The translations under genes were made by a program, and so were the position numbers. From positions 1-31,300 of the IMG/VR virus record IMGVR_UViG_3300020312_000122: a stretch of 31,300 nt of DNA. The stretch is one strand, 5' to 3'. This document shows positions 1-9,173 of this stretch, in pieces. Source of the stretch: a virus. Within the stretch, counting starts at the first letter, position 1. Each line of letters opens with the position of its first letter. The notes under the pieces are model-generated. The model did no database searches. It had not been told where the DNA came from and worked only from the letters and a program-made list of their open reading frames with translations.

Positions 1-3000
1 CTGTTAGTATCTCTGAACTATCATCTATTAAGATTGTTGGTGGATCCATTACTATTACTGGATTCTCAGACAGTGATGAACTCGGTGGTGCTTTCGCTTC
101 TGACTCCTTACTACCTACACAGGCTGCTGTTAAGGATTACATTACTAACAAACTTGGTCCTTATCTAAACCAGCCATTCTCAACTAACGCTGTTCCATCT
201 GCTCTTGTACAGTTAACTACCTCTGGTAAGATTAACATTGAACAGATTCCTGCGTTACGTCCATTCAATATTACCTCTGTAGCATCTACCGCAGAAAGAC
301 TTGCTATCGAAGACGCAAGTGCTGGTGACATTGCTATTGAGACAACATCAACTACATTCGACTTCGCTCCTTCTGCTGTTGATACAGTTGGTGAGTACAT
401 TAATATTCCTGCTCACGGATTAGCAGCTGGTGATGCTCTAACATACTTCCAAGGTACCTCTAACGTTGGTAACTTGGCTGATGGTGCTACTTACTATACC
501 ATCGTACACTCTGTAGGTGCTAACACCACAGACTACATCAAACTTGCTACATCTAAGACAGATGCTCTTGCTGGTACTGCTAGAGACTTGGGACCTGGAC
601 AAGGTTCTGGTACTCATAAGTTACGTACTGAAGGTGCTGCTATATCCTACATTCTTGAGAATGATTTGGATACAATGTACGCAGCATTCACTCCAGATGC
701 TACTGTACAGTACACTCCTTCTAACCTAGTAATTGGTTCTGCTAGTGGTGCTCAAGGTGTTATCGTCAGTTACGATGAAGGTGTCGTCAGAGACATCCTA
801 ATTGATGAAGCTGGTGCTGGATACGCAAGTGCTCCAGGTATTACAATTACTGCTCCTGGTGGCGGTGGTACACAGGCAACTGCTACATGTACCATTACTA
901 ATGGACAGGTCAGTACGATCACTATTACCAATCCAGGTAGTAAGTACTTCACACAACCCACTGTAACCTTTACAGCACCTCCTGTAGGTGGTACACAGGC
1001 TACTGCTCAGGGTGGTATTGCTAGAATTGAAGCTAGATTAGAAATTGAAATTGCTAACAACATCAAGTTATCCGATGTTGACTTCATGCAGGAAGAGACC
1101 AATACAACGGTCACAACAGGTACATACGTACATGACACATACGATATCACAGTATCAGAGACCAATCATGGATTCTCACAGGGTGATATTGTTTACTTGA
1201 ATTTCACATCTGGATCTTCACCTTCTGGTTTCTACTCTATTACTCCTGTTAATGCTAATGAGTATACAGTAACCGCACAGATTTCTCTACTAACATCTGG
1301 TAACTACGAGCGTAAGAAGATTATTGATGTTGTTAGAACAGTTAATACCTCTGCTAAGGATGCGTCTAACTGGACTCAGTTATCATCTACCAACATTGAT
1401 GCTTCTAACATCGTTGCTGGTGTTATTGACCCAGAGCGTTTAGCATCTACAGGTACTGCTAACTCATACACATTCTTACGTGGTGATAGTTCTTACCAGT
1501 ATGCTATTCAGTCAGTTAAGTTCTCAACTGATGACTGTATGGTTGCTGAGTCAAGTCTATCTGACACATCATACATTGAGAAGGTTGAAATAACCAATGC
1601 TGGTTCTGGATACTCTAATGGTACATATCAGAACATCCCAATGTTGGGTGGTAACGTACCTATCTCTGATGCTGGTGTAGCACGTGCTACTTATACCGTT
1701 GCTGACGTTACTACTGGTGGTATTATTGATACCGTAAGTAACCTCAACCAGACTCCTGGATCATATACAGCAAGTCAAACATTTGATGTAGCTCCTTCCA
1801 CTACTAACGGTGCTGGTTTAGGTGCTTCTATCAGATTCACATCTGATGGTGTTGGTACACTTAGTGTTGATCTTATACTACAAGGTGGTTCTGGATACAG
1901 CAGTGGTGATACATTAACCTTCGACGGTCCTCTATTCGGTGGTACCGTACAGCAACCAGTTGAACTTACAGTATCAACATTAACGTCTTCACAAGCATTC
2001 GGTGTCATAACCAGTGTATCTGTGGTGACTCCAGGTACTGGCTACAATGGTGACTTTGTACTTACTGTTCCTAACGAACTTGGTACTCCATCAGTAGCAG
2101 CAACTCTTAATGCTAAGAAGGGTGTACTTCCACGTTACTTTGGTAACGCTTCTATTGACCTTAAGAAGGCAAACAAACTTACTCCAACTACTCTTCAGGC
2201 TGGTGGTTCAGTCTTCGGTAACTACGGTATCGCTAAGTTCCGTAAGAACGTTGCTGAACAGGCACTAGGTGACCAGACAGAAGGTGGTTTCGTTCTTACA
2301 GTTAATGGTGAGGTCTCTATTGACCAAGGTGCTGGTTCTAAACTGAACGCAGACAAACTAGACGGTAACGAAGGTGCGTTCTATCAGAATGCTTCCAACC
2401 TTGTTGAAGGTGTCATTGATCCACAACGTCTAGCAAACACCACTTATAACATCTCCATATCTGGTACAGCAGACTTCTCTAACGTACTATTCGCAGAGAC
2501 AACTGCTCCATCTTCTGCTAATGCTAACCTTGTATCCGCTGCTAACGTTGGTGGTCAGTTAGCTCTTAGAAGTAACAGTGTTAACGGTATTCCTACTGAT
2601 GCTGGTGGAACTAGAAATGGTGTTCTAACATTCAGAAGATCTGCTACTGGTAACTCTGTTGCTCAGTTAGCATTCTCCGCTACAGATAACTTATACCTAC
2701 GTGGTAACAGTGACACTGGTACTGTTTATGGTAACTGGGCTAAGATCTGGACTTCTGAGAATGATGGTCCTCCCGACCTCAACGAACCTCGTCGTGGTAC
2801 ACTCCCTGGTCCTAATGCTGACTTCCTTGATAATCAGCAGGGCTTATGGTATCAGCAAGGCTATAACATTCATGACCAAAGAACAGTTGGTGTTCTAGGC
2901 GATCCCGCACTACCAACACTTCTAGGTCGTAACAAGTTTGTCGCTGATAACTTCTATGTTGTATCTTCTGGTGAGAAATATCAGCTTTACATACCTAACT

Positions 3001-4769
3001 ACTTCGCAGCAACTGGAACAGATCCAGTAGGTAACTTATCAGCAGGTGGAACATATACAATCTATGCTGATGACGCTGCTGTTAACAACATCGGTACTAT
3101 CACAGTTGATGCTGGTGGTATTAATGAAGTTGACGACACCACAACAGGTGCTAAGTATACACTTGTTACTGGTTCTATCGCTTTCGTTGGTGCTTATACT
3201 AATAAAGACATTAGAGTCTTCGGTCCTAACCCAGGATCTAAGTGGACTGTAACCTCTTCTAACCTACTCACAACAGGTGCTTCTCAGGTATTCGCTCTAA
3301 GCAATACTGCTAACGGTGCTCTTCTTGAGATGGGTAGAGCAGGTATCGTATCCACCCCAATGTTCGATATCAGAACTGGTGGTCTATCTAATGACTACGA
3401 TATCAGATTTGAATTCAGTGGTGGTGACGCAAATAATGGTAACGGTCTCATAGATATCAAGTCTAGTGCGGTTACTATTAACAGCAACACTGTATGGCAC
3501 AGTGGTAATGATGGTGCTTCATCACAACTCGATGCACACTATGTTGATGGTTGGACTCAATCAATTAATAATACTGCTAATACCTTAGTACGTAGAAACT
3601 CAACAAATGACATTTACATCAGTGATCTATATGCTGATCAAGGTATATTCAGTAACACTGGTACATCTATATTACAACTTGCCGATGGTAATGGTATTAA
3701 CCTAGGTAAGGCAACAACTAATGTTCTTTCTATTAAAGGTAGACAGAGCAGTAGCGTTGGTTACATTAGATTTGGTAATGATTCAAATAGCTTCGGATGG
3801 AATGGTACACACCTATCATACAATAACGTTTATTTCCGTAATGGTCGCTTGGGTATTGGTGATAATAACCCAAGTGTCTCACTAACTTCATCTGGAGATG
3901 CTAAGTTTGGATCTACAGGTAGAGGAGCTAACACAACAGTAAAAGCACTCGCAGGTGATTCCTATCAGTGTGGTTTTGAAGCATACGGTAATAACCAAGG
4001 TACAGGTTACTTGTACGTTGGACAATCAACTGCCTATGGTGGTGGTATTGCCTACAACGGAGATAACTCACCTGGTGCGTTCAACTCTGAGCAAGGTGAT
4101 GATATAACCTTCTACAGAAGGAACAATGGTACTGATACAAGGGTTGCTAAGTATCGTTATAACGATTCTACTTTCCACTTCTTTGGTCAGATTCAATCAC
4201 GTGTAGCACAAGGAACTGCTCCATTTATAGTTGCTTCTAACACTGTTGTTAGCAACTTGAACGCTGACTTACTTGATGGTTATACAGCAACTGGACTACC
4301 TTACTTGGGTAACCAAGTCAACCAGTGGCAGACTTCTAATGAGGGTCAGAGACGCTTCTACTTCTCTAACAACTCTCATACATACTACAGTACTGGTAGC
4401 AACTACTACTGGAGAAACGATGCTGACTATAGTATCGCATCTCTATCAGATGGTGGTCATTGGACATTATATGAACCAGGTAATGACACTACTCAGACAT
4501 CCTATAGGATGCAGATTAGAGGTGACAATGGTTTAGATATTGATTGTGATTCTGTTGGTGCCTCAGGTGGTCAAAGGTCGGTTGTCCTACGTGCTGATGG
4601 ATCTAAACAGTGGATAGATAGATATGGTATTATCAAGAGAAATAACCAAACTATCTCAGAAAGTATCACTATAAATAATGGTGACTCTTGCGCCTCTTAC
4701 GGTCCGCTAACAGTCAGCTCTGGCTATACAATCTCAATCGCATCAGGCGGTTCTTGGGTAATTCTCTAA
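1..4769 (+). CDS. Long tail-fibre-like virion protein, 5' end outside the window
   Basis: The reading frame is open from base 3 with no stop to 4769, giving at least 1588 residues. The first in-window start-like codon (TTG at 474) lies mid-domain, so the true start is upstream. Near 780-1010 there are repeats of the GxGYxxxP type (GYASAPGITI) with Gly/Thr/Val-rich strands, and related GSGY or GTGY units near 1600 and 1890-2050. Later segments carry classic phage-fibre signatures: LNADKLDG followed by VEGVIDPQRLA (about 2340-2435), VWHSGNDG (about 3490), and LNADLLDGY at 4257. The C-terminus ends in a strand-rich cap, GPLTVSSGYTISIASGGSW. This composition fits a trimeric beta-rich fibre. Three candidate tip adhesins follow directly, with a 6-nt gap to the first, which supports a tail-fibre or baseplate-fibre role. 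The exact fibre type is not decidable from this piece. Confidence 0.85.
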   Translation, partial: VSISELSSIKIVGGSITITGFSDSDELGGAFASDSLLPTQAAVKDYITNKLGPYLNQPFSTNAVPSALVQLTTSGKINIEQIPALRPFNITSVASTAERLAIEDASAGDIAIETTSTTFDFAPSAVDTVGEYINIPAHGLAAGDALTYFQGTSNVGNLADGATYYTIVHSVGANTTDYIKLATSKTDALAGTARDLGPGQGSGTHKLRTEGAAISYILENDLDTMYAAFTPDATVQYTPSNLVIGSASGAQGVIVSYDEGVVRDILIDEAGAGYASAPGITITAPGGGGTQATATCTITNGQVSTITITNPGSKYFTQPTVTFTAPPVGGTQATAQGGIARIEARLEIEIANNIKLSDVDFMQEETNTTVTTGTYVHDTYDITVSETNHGFSQGDIVYLNFTSGSSPSGFYSITPVNANEYTVTAQISLLTSGNYERKKIIDVVRTVNTSAKDASNWTQLSSTNIDASNIVAGVIDPERLASTGTANSYTFLRGDSSYQYAIQSVKFSTDDCMVAESSLSDTSYIEKVEITNAGSGYSNGTYQNIPMLGGNVPISDAGVARATYTVADVTTGGIIDTVSNLNQTPGSYTASQTFDVAPSTTNGAGLGASIRFTSDGVGTLSVDLILQGGSGYSSGDTLTFDGPLFGGTVQQPVELTVSTLTSSQAFGVITSVSVVTPGTGYNGDFVLTVPNELGTPSVAATLNAKKGVLPRYFGNASIDLKKANKLTPTTLQAGGSVFGNYGIAKFRKNVAEQALGDQTEGGFVLTVNGEVSIDQGAGSKLNADKLDGNEGAFYQNASNLVEGVIDPQRLANTTYNISISGTADFSNVLFAETTAPSSANANLVSAANVGGQLALRSNSVNGIPTDAGGTRNGVLTFRRSATGNSVAQLAFSATDNLYLRGNSDTGTVYGNWAKIWTSENDGPPDLNEPRRGTLPGPNADFLDNQQGLWYQQGYNIHDQRTVGVLGDPALPTLLGRNKFVADNFYVVSSGEKYQLYIPNYFAATGTDPVGNLSAGGTYTIYADDAAVNNIGTITVDAGGINEVDDTTTGAKYTLVTGSIAFVGAYTNKDIRVFGPNPGSKWTVTSSNLLTTGASQVFALSNTANGALLEMGRAGIVSTPMFDIRTGGLSNDYDIRFEFSGGDANNGNGLIDIKSSAVTINSNTVWHSGNDGASSQLDAHYVDGWTQSINNTANTLVRRNSTNDIYISDLYADQGIFSNTGTSILQLADGNGINLGKATTNVLSIKGRQSSSVGYIRFGNDSNSFGWNGTHLSYNNVYFRNGRLGIGDNNPSVSLTSSGDAKFGSTGRGANTTVKALAGDSYQCGFEAYGNNQGTGYLYVGQSTAYGGGIAYNGDNSPGAFNSEQGDDITFYRRNNGTDTRVAKYRYNDSTFHFFGQIQSRVAQGTAPFIVASNTVVSNLNADLLDGYTATGLPYLGNQVNQWQTSNEGQRRFYFSNNSHTYYSTGSNYYWRNDADYSIASLSDGGHWTLYEPGNDTTQTSYRMQIRGDNGLDIDCDSVGASGGQRSVVLRADGSKQWIDRYGIIKRNNQTISESITINNGDSCASYGPLTVSSGYTISIASGGSWVIL
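4670..4677 (+). promoter_or_regulatory. Possible intragenic late promoter (TATAAATA)
   Basis: This is a perfect match to the T4 late -10 element, on the coding strand about 100 nt before the first glycine-rich adhesin and inside the fibre gene's last codons. It could give the adhesins separate late transcription. It may also be chance, because the bases encode Thr-Ile-Asn in a beta-rich tail and the distance to the start codon is longer than at the other candidate promoters here. Confidence 0.3.
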
Positions 4770-4775
4770 AAAACT

Positions 4776-5528
4776 ATGAGTCGATTATACGTAAATAACC
4801 TGAGATCATACTCAGGTTCAACTATTACTATTCCATCAACAACAGCGTTGTCGTTGGGTGGTAAGAAGATTGATGAGAATTCTGTTCTACCAAGTGCTTC
4901 AGGTCAAACTAATAAAGCGGTAGGTAGTGACGGAGAATCAATTATATACGATACATACGGTGCTACATCAATACAAGCTTTTGGAAGTTCTGGTAGTTAT
5001 ACTAAAGGAACTGGTGTCAACACTGTTATGGTGAGACTGGTTGCTGCTGGAGGTGGTGGATCAGGACACGGTGAGTGTGGTGGAGCTGGTGGATTCTGTG
5101 AACGTATAGTTGATGTTAGTGGTGTTTCCTCAGTCTCAGTTGTTATTGGTGTAGGTGGAACTGGTACATACTACTCAGGTAGATGTGGTCAGGGAACTGC
5201 TTCATCATTCGGTTCATTCTGTACTGCTACAGGTGGTGATGGTGCTAACCAAACATATCAGCACGCTGGTGGTTTAGGTGGAGTTGGAACTGGTGGAGAT
5301 GTGAACATGTATGGGGGCGGTGGATCTGCTCACGGAAGATATAATGGTGCTGGTGGGTATTCATTCTTTGGTGGATGTGCTGCTAGAGGTCACCCTCGTG
5401 GTGGAGACTATTCTCGTAACCACCAAACACGTTCTGCTCCTGGTTCGGGAAGTGCTAATGCTTGGCATAGATCTTATCTGGGACCACAAGGTATGAGTGG
5501 AATGGTCGTTGTCTGGGAGTTTAAATAA
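4776..5528 (+). CDS. Glycine-rich tail-fibre tip adhesin-like protein, copy 1
   Basis: This is a 250-residue protein and the first of three tandem paralogues. The N-terminal 35 residues (YVNNLRSYSGSTITIPS...LSLGG) form a short beta module like those that attach small cyanophage fibre proteins. A linker of about 60 residues follows, then a glycine-rich region from about residue 90 to the end with runs such as AAGGGGSGH, GGAGGF, GTYYSG, GGDVNMYGGGGSAH and the closing GMSGMVVVWEFK. Polyglycine stretches broken by aromatic and His residues recall the receptor-binding motifs of T2/S16-type gp38 adhesins and the Gly-rich domain family. It starts at ATG 4776, 6 nt after the fibre stop. It is probably a receptor-binding or tip component; that role is inferred from composition and position, not from a confirmed homologue. 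Confidence 0.8.
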   Translation: MSRLYVNNLRSYSGSTITIPSTTALSLGGKKIDENSVLPSASGQTNKAVGSDGESIIYDTYGATSIQAFGSSGSYTKGTGVNTVMVRLVAAGGGGSGHGECGGAGGFCERIVDVSGVSSVSVVIGVGGTGTYYSGRCGQGTASSFGSFCTATGGDGANQTYQHAGGLGGVGTGGDVNMYGGGGSAHGRYNGAGGYSFFGGCAARGHPRGGDYSRNHQTRSAPGSGSANAWHRSYLGPQGMSGMVVVWEFK

Positions 5529-6290
5529 ATGAGTTTACTTAAAGTTAATACATTAGTACCCCAATCAGGGTCGAATGTAACTATCCAGTCAGGATATACA
5601 CTTAGACTAGGTAGCAAAAACCTAGACTCTTCTAGTGTTATGCCATCTCCTAGTGGTAATAATGGTAGGATCCTTGTAAGTAATGGATCAGCTCGTAACT
5701 GGGAAGATCATGGTGCTGTATCTATGCAGGTATGGACATCAAATGGAACATGGTCAAGACCGACAGGAGTTAAAAGAATTTTAGTTAGAATCTGTGGAGC
5801 TGGTGGAGCAGGTTCTGGAGTAGGAGAAGCTGGTGGTGCTGGTGGATACTCCGAAGAGATTATTGATGTTACTGGTGTATCATCTATATCTGTCACAGTA
5901 GGACAGCCTGGATCATGGGGTGGTACATACTACTCTGGTGGTGCTGCCAATGGTGGATCAACATCATTTGGTAACTATTTGTCTGCTGGTGGTGGAAATG
6001 GTGCTAACCGTAATTACCAGCACTGTGGAGGACTTCCTGGGGGTGGCTCAGGTGGTCAATTAAACATCTATGGTGGTGGTGGATCAGGTCATGAATATTG
6101 GTCTGGTATGCCTGGTGGTGGATCCTTCTTTGGTGGTGCTGGTGCTACTGGTCATCCACGTGGAGGTCACTACGCTTATAACTATCAATACAGGGCTGCT
6201 AAGGGCAGCGGTGGTTCTCCTGGATACCACACATCTCGTAGAGGTGCTAGGGGAATGGCAGGTGTCGTATGTGTCTGGAATTTTAGGTAA
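5529..6290 (+). CDS. Glycine-rich tail-fibre tip adhesin-like protein, copy 2
   Basis: This 253-residue paralogue of the preceding gene begins on the base directly after its stop codon. The layout is the same: an N-terminal beta module (LKVNTLVPQSGSNVTIQSG), a linker with the motif NWEDHGAVSMQVW, and a glycine-rich C-terminal half (GAGGAGSG, GGAGGYSEEIIDVTGVSSI, GTYYSGG, YQHCGGLPGGGSGG, YGGGGSGHEYW, closing GMAGVVCVWNFR). The framework strands are alike among the three copies, but the residues between the glycines differ, as expected for surface loops under receptor-driven diversification. It is probably a tip adhesin or an alternative receptor-binding subunit. Whether the three copies form one heteromer or are alternatives cannot be read from the sequence. 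Confidence 0.8.
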   Translation: MSLLKVNTLVPQSGSNVTIQSGYTLRLGSKNLDSSSVMPSPSGNNGRILVSNGSARNWEDHGAVSMQVWTSNGTWSRPTGVKRILVRICGAGGAGSGVGEAGGAGGYSEEIIDVTGVSSISVTVGQPGSWGGTYYSGGAANGGSTSFGNYLSAGGGNGANRNYQHCGGLPGGGSGGQLNIYGGGGSGHEYWSGMPGGGSFFGGAGATGHPRGGHYAYNYQYRAAKGSGGSPGYHTSRRGARGMAGVVCVWNFR

Positions 6291-6292
6291 CT

Positions 6293-7048
6293 ATGTCAAA
6301 CGTTTACTGTAATGAACTCGACGCAGCGTCGGGAAGTACTATACTAATACCCTCTGGATATAACTTATCCTTGGGTGGAACTACCATGAATGCTAGTTCA
6401 ATACCTCCTTCCCCTGAGGGTAAGGCAGGTCAATTTTTGATTAGCGATGGTTCAGAAGCTACGTTTAAGCACATAGGTCCAGCAAGTATACAGACATTCT
6501 ATAGTAGTGGTTATTGGTATAGACCAGATGGTATAAACAGAATCATCGTTCGCGTCGTAGGTGGCGGTGGCGGTGGATCAGGTCATGCCGAGTCAGGTGG
6601 TGCTGGAGGATATTGCGAAGAAGTTATTGACGTACGTGGTATATCAAGTGTATACTGTACAGTCGGTTCAGGTTCTGGAAGTGGTACATACTACTCTGGA
6701 AATGGTGGCGGGGGTAACACGTCTTCCTTTGGAAACTACTGCTCTGCTTATGGTGGACTAGGTGCTAACCAAGTTTATCAGCATTGTGGTGGACTGGGTG
6801 GCGAGTCCAGCGGTGGAAATCTAAATATCATTGGTGGTGGAGGCATTGGTCACATGAACTACTTTGGTCATGGTGGCGGTGGTTTCTTTGGTAATGGTAC
6901 AATGAGTGCTCACGGTAACTGGGCACAGGGCACACGAACTTCACAGTTAAGAGCTGCTAGAGGTGGTGGTGGGACATCTGGATATCAGCGTTCTTATCAA
7001 GGAGCGAATGGTATGGCAGGTGCGGTTATCGTTATGGAGTTTCGCTAA
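6293..7048 (+). CDS. Glycine-rich tail-fibre tip adhesin-like protein, copy 3
   Basis: This is the third tandem paralogue, 251 residues, starting 2 nt after copy 2. It has the N-terminal module (VYCNELDAASGSTILIPSG), the linker motif HIGPASIQTFYSSGYWYRPDG, and the glycine-rich adhesin-like half (VGGGGGGSGHAESGGAGGY, GTYYSG, YQHCGGLGGESSGGNLNII, GGGGIGHMNYFGHGGGGFF, closing GMAGAVIVMEFR). The elements TYYSG, YQH and GG-x-N-x-x-GGGG are shared by all three copies. The stop codon TAA is also part of the CTAAATA late-promoter element of the next transcription unit, so this gene marks the end of the fibre/adhesin block. Confidence 0.8.
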   Translation: MSNVYCNELDAASGSTILIPSGYNLSLGGTTMNASSIPPSPEGKAGQFLISDGSEATFKHIGPASIQTFYSSGYWYRPDGINRIIVRVVGGGGGGSGHAESGGAGGYCEEVIDVRGISSVYCTVGSGSGSGTYYSGNGGGGNTSSFGNYCSAYGGLGANQVYQHCGGLGGESSGGNLNIIGGGGIGHMNYFGHGGGGFFGNGTMSAHGNWAQGTRTSQLRAARGGGGTSGYQRSYQGANGMAGAVIVMEFR

Positions 7049-7051
7049 ATA
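7045..7051 (+). promoter_or_regulatory. Late-type promoter element CTAAATA
   Basis: CTAAATA, a variant of the T4 late -10 box (TATAAATA) reported for cyanomyoviruses, sits 23 nt before ATG 7075 and includes the stop codon of the third adhesin. It is the last good promoter candidate before the overlapping halogenase/oxygenase genes, so it probably drives 7075 and possibly the whole cassette. Confidence 0.6.
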
Positions 7052-7074
7052 GTAAACAGGATTCAAAAAGAAAC

Positions 7075-7590
7075 ATGGCTAAAAGTTGTCTAGTAGACTA
7101 CCGAGGCTTTATCACGGACGTTGTTGATGTTGGTGATGAGTTTGAGGTTTATCAGGGTGATGATGCAAAGTGCAAGTGGGTAACTTGCGATGATGATAAC
7201 GTCACAAACCTATGGGTACTCTATAATGGAGAGTTCTTTAATAGCGAAGATCGCTTAGAACGTAACCAACAAATGAAAAGAAAGGTTGAGTACGGCCAAA
7301 TCGAGGACCAGCTCGATATGATGTATTGGGACCAAGTTAATGGTACGACCACATGGAAGGATCATGTAACAGCAGTTAAGGCAAGTATTGTCAATCAAGC
7401 CGCTGCTGATGCTGATGCTAATTTCTATGCTGGCAAGAAAGAATTTGAGATGGGTACAGAAGAGACTCCAGCATGGAATAGTCTTCCTGCTGACAAGCGT
7501 GCTAAGAGGACTAACTTCAAGAACGCTACAGTCTATGAACCTGGATGGGGTCCAGACCCTGTTACGGGACTACCTAAATACATCGGATAG
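7075..7590 (+). CDS. Small tail-associated protein of unknown function
   Basis: This is a 171-residue acidic protein that I do not recognise by name. Residues 70-86 (KVEYGQIEDQLDMMYWD) match a pattern often found in small phage proteins beside tail fibres (R/K-x-x-YxxIxDQLDxxYWD). It is followed by a helical segment (TWKDHVTAVKASIV) and a Pro/Gly-rich C-terminus (YEPGWGPDPVTGLPKYIG). The N-terminal 50 residues look like a small beta domain. It starts at ATG 7075, with AAAGAA just upstream and a late promoter element 23 nt away. It links the adhesin block to the halogenase cassette and could be a virion component or a fibre-assembly factor. Confidence 0.7.
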   Translation: MAKSCLVDYRGFITDVVDVGDEFEVYQGDDAKCKWVTCDDDNVTNLWVLYNGEFFNSEDRLERNQQMKRKVEYGQIEDQLDMMYWDQVNGTTTWKDHVTAVKASIVNQAAADADANFYAGKKEFEMGTEETPAWNSLPADKRAKRTNFKNATVYEPGWGPDPVTGLPKYIG

Positions 7591-7607
7591 GACAATAAGA
7601 CTTTGTT

Positions 7608-9173
7608 ATGAAAATTGATAAAATTTGTATCGTAGGCGGTGGCACTGCTGGTTGGATGTCAGCCGCTACATTGATTAAATCATTTCCGAATAAAGAAATA
7701 ACACTCATAGAATCTGAAGACATCCCGACGATTGGGGTAGGAGAATCCACTACCCAATTCTTTAGGGACTGGACTAAGGAGATGAATATCTCCGACTCTT
7801 GGATGGATGAGTGTGAAGCAACATATAAGTATAGTGTAAAATTTGAGAACTTCAGTGAGTATGGTGACTTCCACTACCCATTCTTTGATGGTGGCCCACC
7901 TGCTAATTCAAACTGTGATATTTTAGAATGGTTCTTTCACTTACAGGCATCTGGTGGTAAACCAGATATGTCCTTTGCTGAGTGGATGGTTCCATATTGG
8001 AAAGTAATAGAAGATAATAAGGTAGTAGTAGATCAGTTTCAAAGTTTCGATTACTCGAAGAATTCAGGGTATCACTTTGATGCTTCTAAGTTTGCTCAGT
8101 GGTTGAAGAGAGAGTTCTGTGTCCCTCGTGGAGTAAAGCATGTTACTGATACTATCAACAACTTCGAGAAAGATTTCTCAGGAAATATAACCACTCTCTT
8201 TGGTGAGAAAGGTGAGTATCAAGCCGATCTCTATATTGATTGTACAGGATTTAGATCTCTTCTATTAGGAGAGTATATGAATGTTGAGTGGGAATCATTC
8301 CCATGGTTAATTAATGATCGTGCTTGGGCAGCGAGAGTCAAGTACAAGGATGAAAGATCTGAGATGCTAAACCATACCAGGTGTGTAGCACTTGATAATG
8401 GTTGGGTTTGGCATGTCCCATTAACAACTAGAATGGGAGTAGGATATAACTTTAGTAGTCAGTTCGTATCACCTGAGGTGGCCAAGTTAGAGTTCATGGA
8501 GTTCTTAGGAGACCATGAATTGATTGGGGAACCTCGTTTAATAGAATGGAAAAACGGAGTAGCAAAACAAATATGGTCTAAGAATGTTGTAGGTCTTGGT
8601 TTATCTGGTGGGTTCATTGAACCATTAGAATCTAATGGATTACTCAGTGTACATAACTTCGCTGTGTTCTTAGCAGATGCTTTGTCAATGCATGATGGTA
8701 AAGTCAATACATTGATGAGAGATCAGTTCAACCATAGATGTCGTAAACACTTTATTTCTTTTGCTCACTTTGTGGCTAATCATTATATGATGACCACTAG
8801 GGATGATACCCCATACTGGAAATATATCAGTGAGGATATAGATTATCTTTCTGACATGGCAAGGGATGAATATAGAGCATACCCATTTGATAAGTTCCCA
8901 TTAAGGATGGATCAAATATCTGAATGGGCATGGCAGAATCTGGCTGGTAATGCTTACATTGCTGCTGGTCATAGACATACTCCTGCTACTTCATGGACAT
9001 GTGATTATATGGAGAAACGTAAGAACATTGATTTGGCTTCCTTCGCTAAGTTAGAATCAGGATACCAACTCAGTGATGAGATAATAGCAGACATTAATAA
9101 ATTCCCTAACCCGTGTGATTTTTATTATAAAGATGTCGCTGGAATAGACATGCCTCATTATATACATGGTTAG
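7608..9173 (+). CDS. Flavin-dependent halogenase (tryptophan halogenase family), copy 1
   Basis: This 521-residue protein has the length and landmarks of the PrnA/RebH family, which uses reduced FAD, O2 and halide to make hypohalous acid that a lysine relays to an electron-rich substrate. Visible are the FAD-binding GGGTAGWM at 10-17, GVGEST at 43-48, the catalytic lysine K74 in ATYKYSVKF (aligned with PrnA K79), the halogenase signature WVWHVP at 266-271 (WxWxIP with Ile to Val), and GGFIEPLESNG at 334-344, whose E341 aligns with PrnA E346. No flavin reductase gene is present, so reduced flavin would have to come from the host or from elsewhere in the phage. The cyanophage Syn10 enzyme VirX1 is a characterised relative with iodinating activity. 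The substrate here is unknown. The next gene overlaps by 8 nt. Confidence 0.92.
   Translation: MKIDKICIVGGGTAGWMSAATLIKSFPNKEITLIESEDIPTIGVGESTTQFFRDWTKEMNISDSWMDECEATYKYSVKFENFSEYGDFHYPFFDGGPPANSNCDILEWFFHLQASGGKPDMSFAEWMVPYWKVIEDNKVVVDQFQSFDYSKNSGYHFDASKFAQWLKREFCVPRGVKHVTDTINNFEKDFSGNITTLFGEKGEYQADLYIDCTGFRSLLLGEYMNVEWESFPWLINDRAWAARVKYKDERSEMLNHTRCVALDNGWVWHVPLTTRMGVGYNFSSQFVSPEVAKLEFMEFLGDHELIGEPRLIEWKNGVAKQIWSKNVVGLGLSGGFIEPLESNGLLSVHNFAVFLADALSMHDGKVNTLMRDQFNHRCRKHFISFAHFVANHYMMTTRDDTPYWKYISEDIDYLSDMARDEYRAYPFDKFPLRMDQISEWAWQNLAGNAYIAAGHRHTPATSWTCDYMEKRKNIDLASFAKLESGYQLSDEIIADINKFPNPCDFYYKDVAGIDMPHYIHG

Noticed and set aside
474-476. TTG as the start of the long fibre gene
   Set aside because: The frame is open to the window edge with fibre-like sequence upstream, so the codon is internal Leu.
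6831-6837. CTAAATA as a promoter inside the third adhesin
   Set aside because: It encodes Leu-Asn-Ile in a conserved strand and no gene start follows within a reasonable distance. The same applies to CTAAATA at 10570-10576 in halogenase 2.
4776-7048. A diversity-generating retroelement acting on the tandem adhesins
   Set aside because: No reverse transcriptase gene and no template/variable repeat pair biased to adenine was seen in the window. Tandem duplication explains the pattern.
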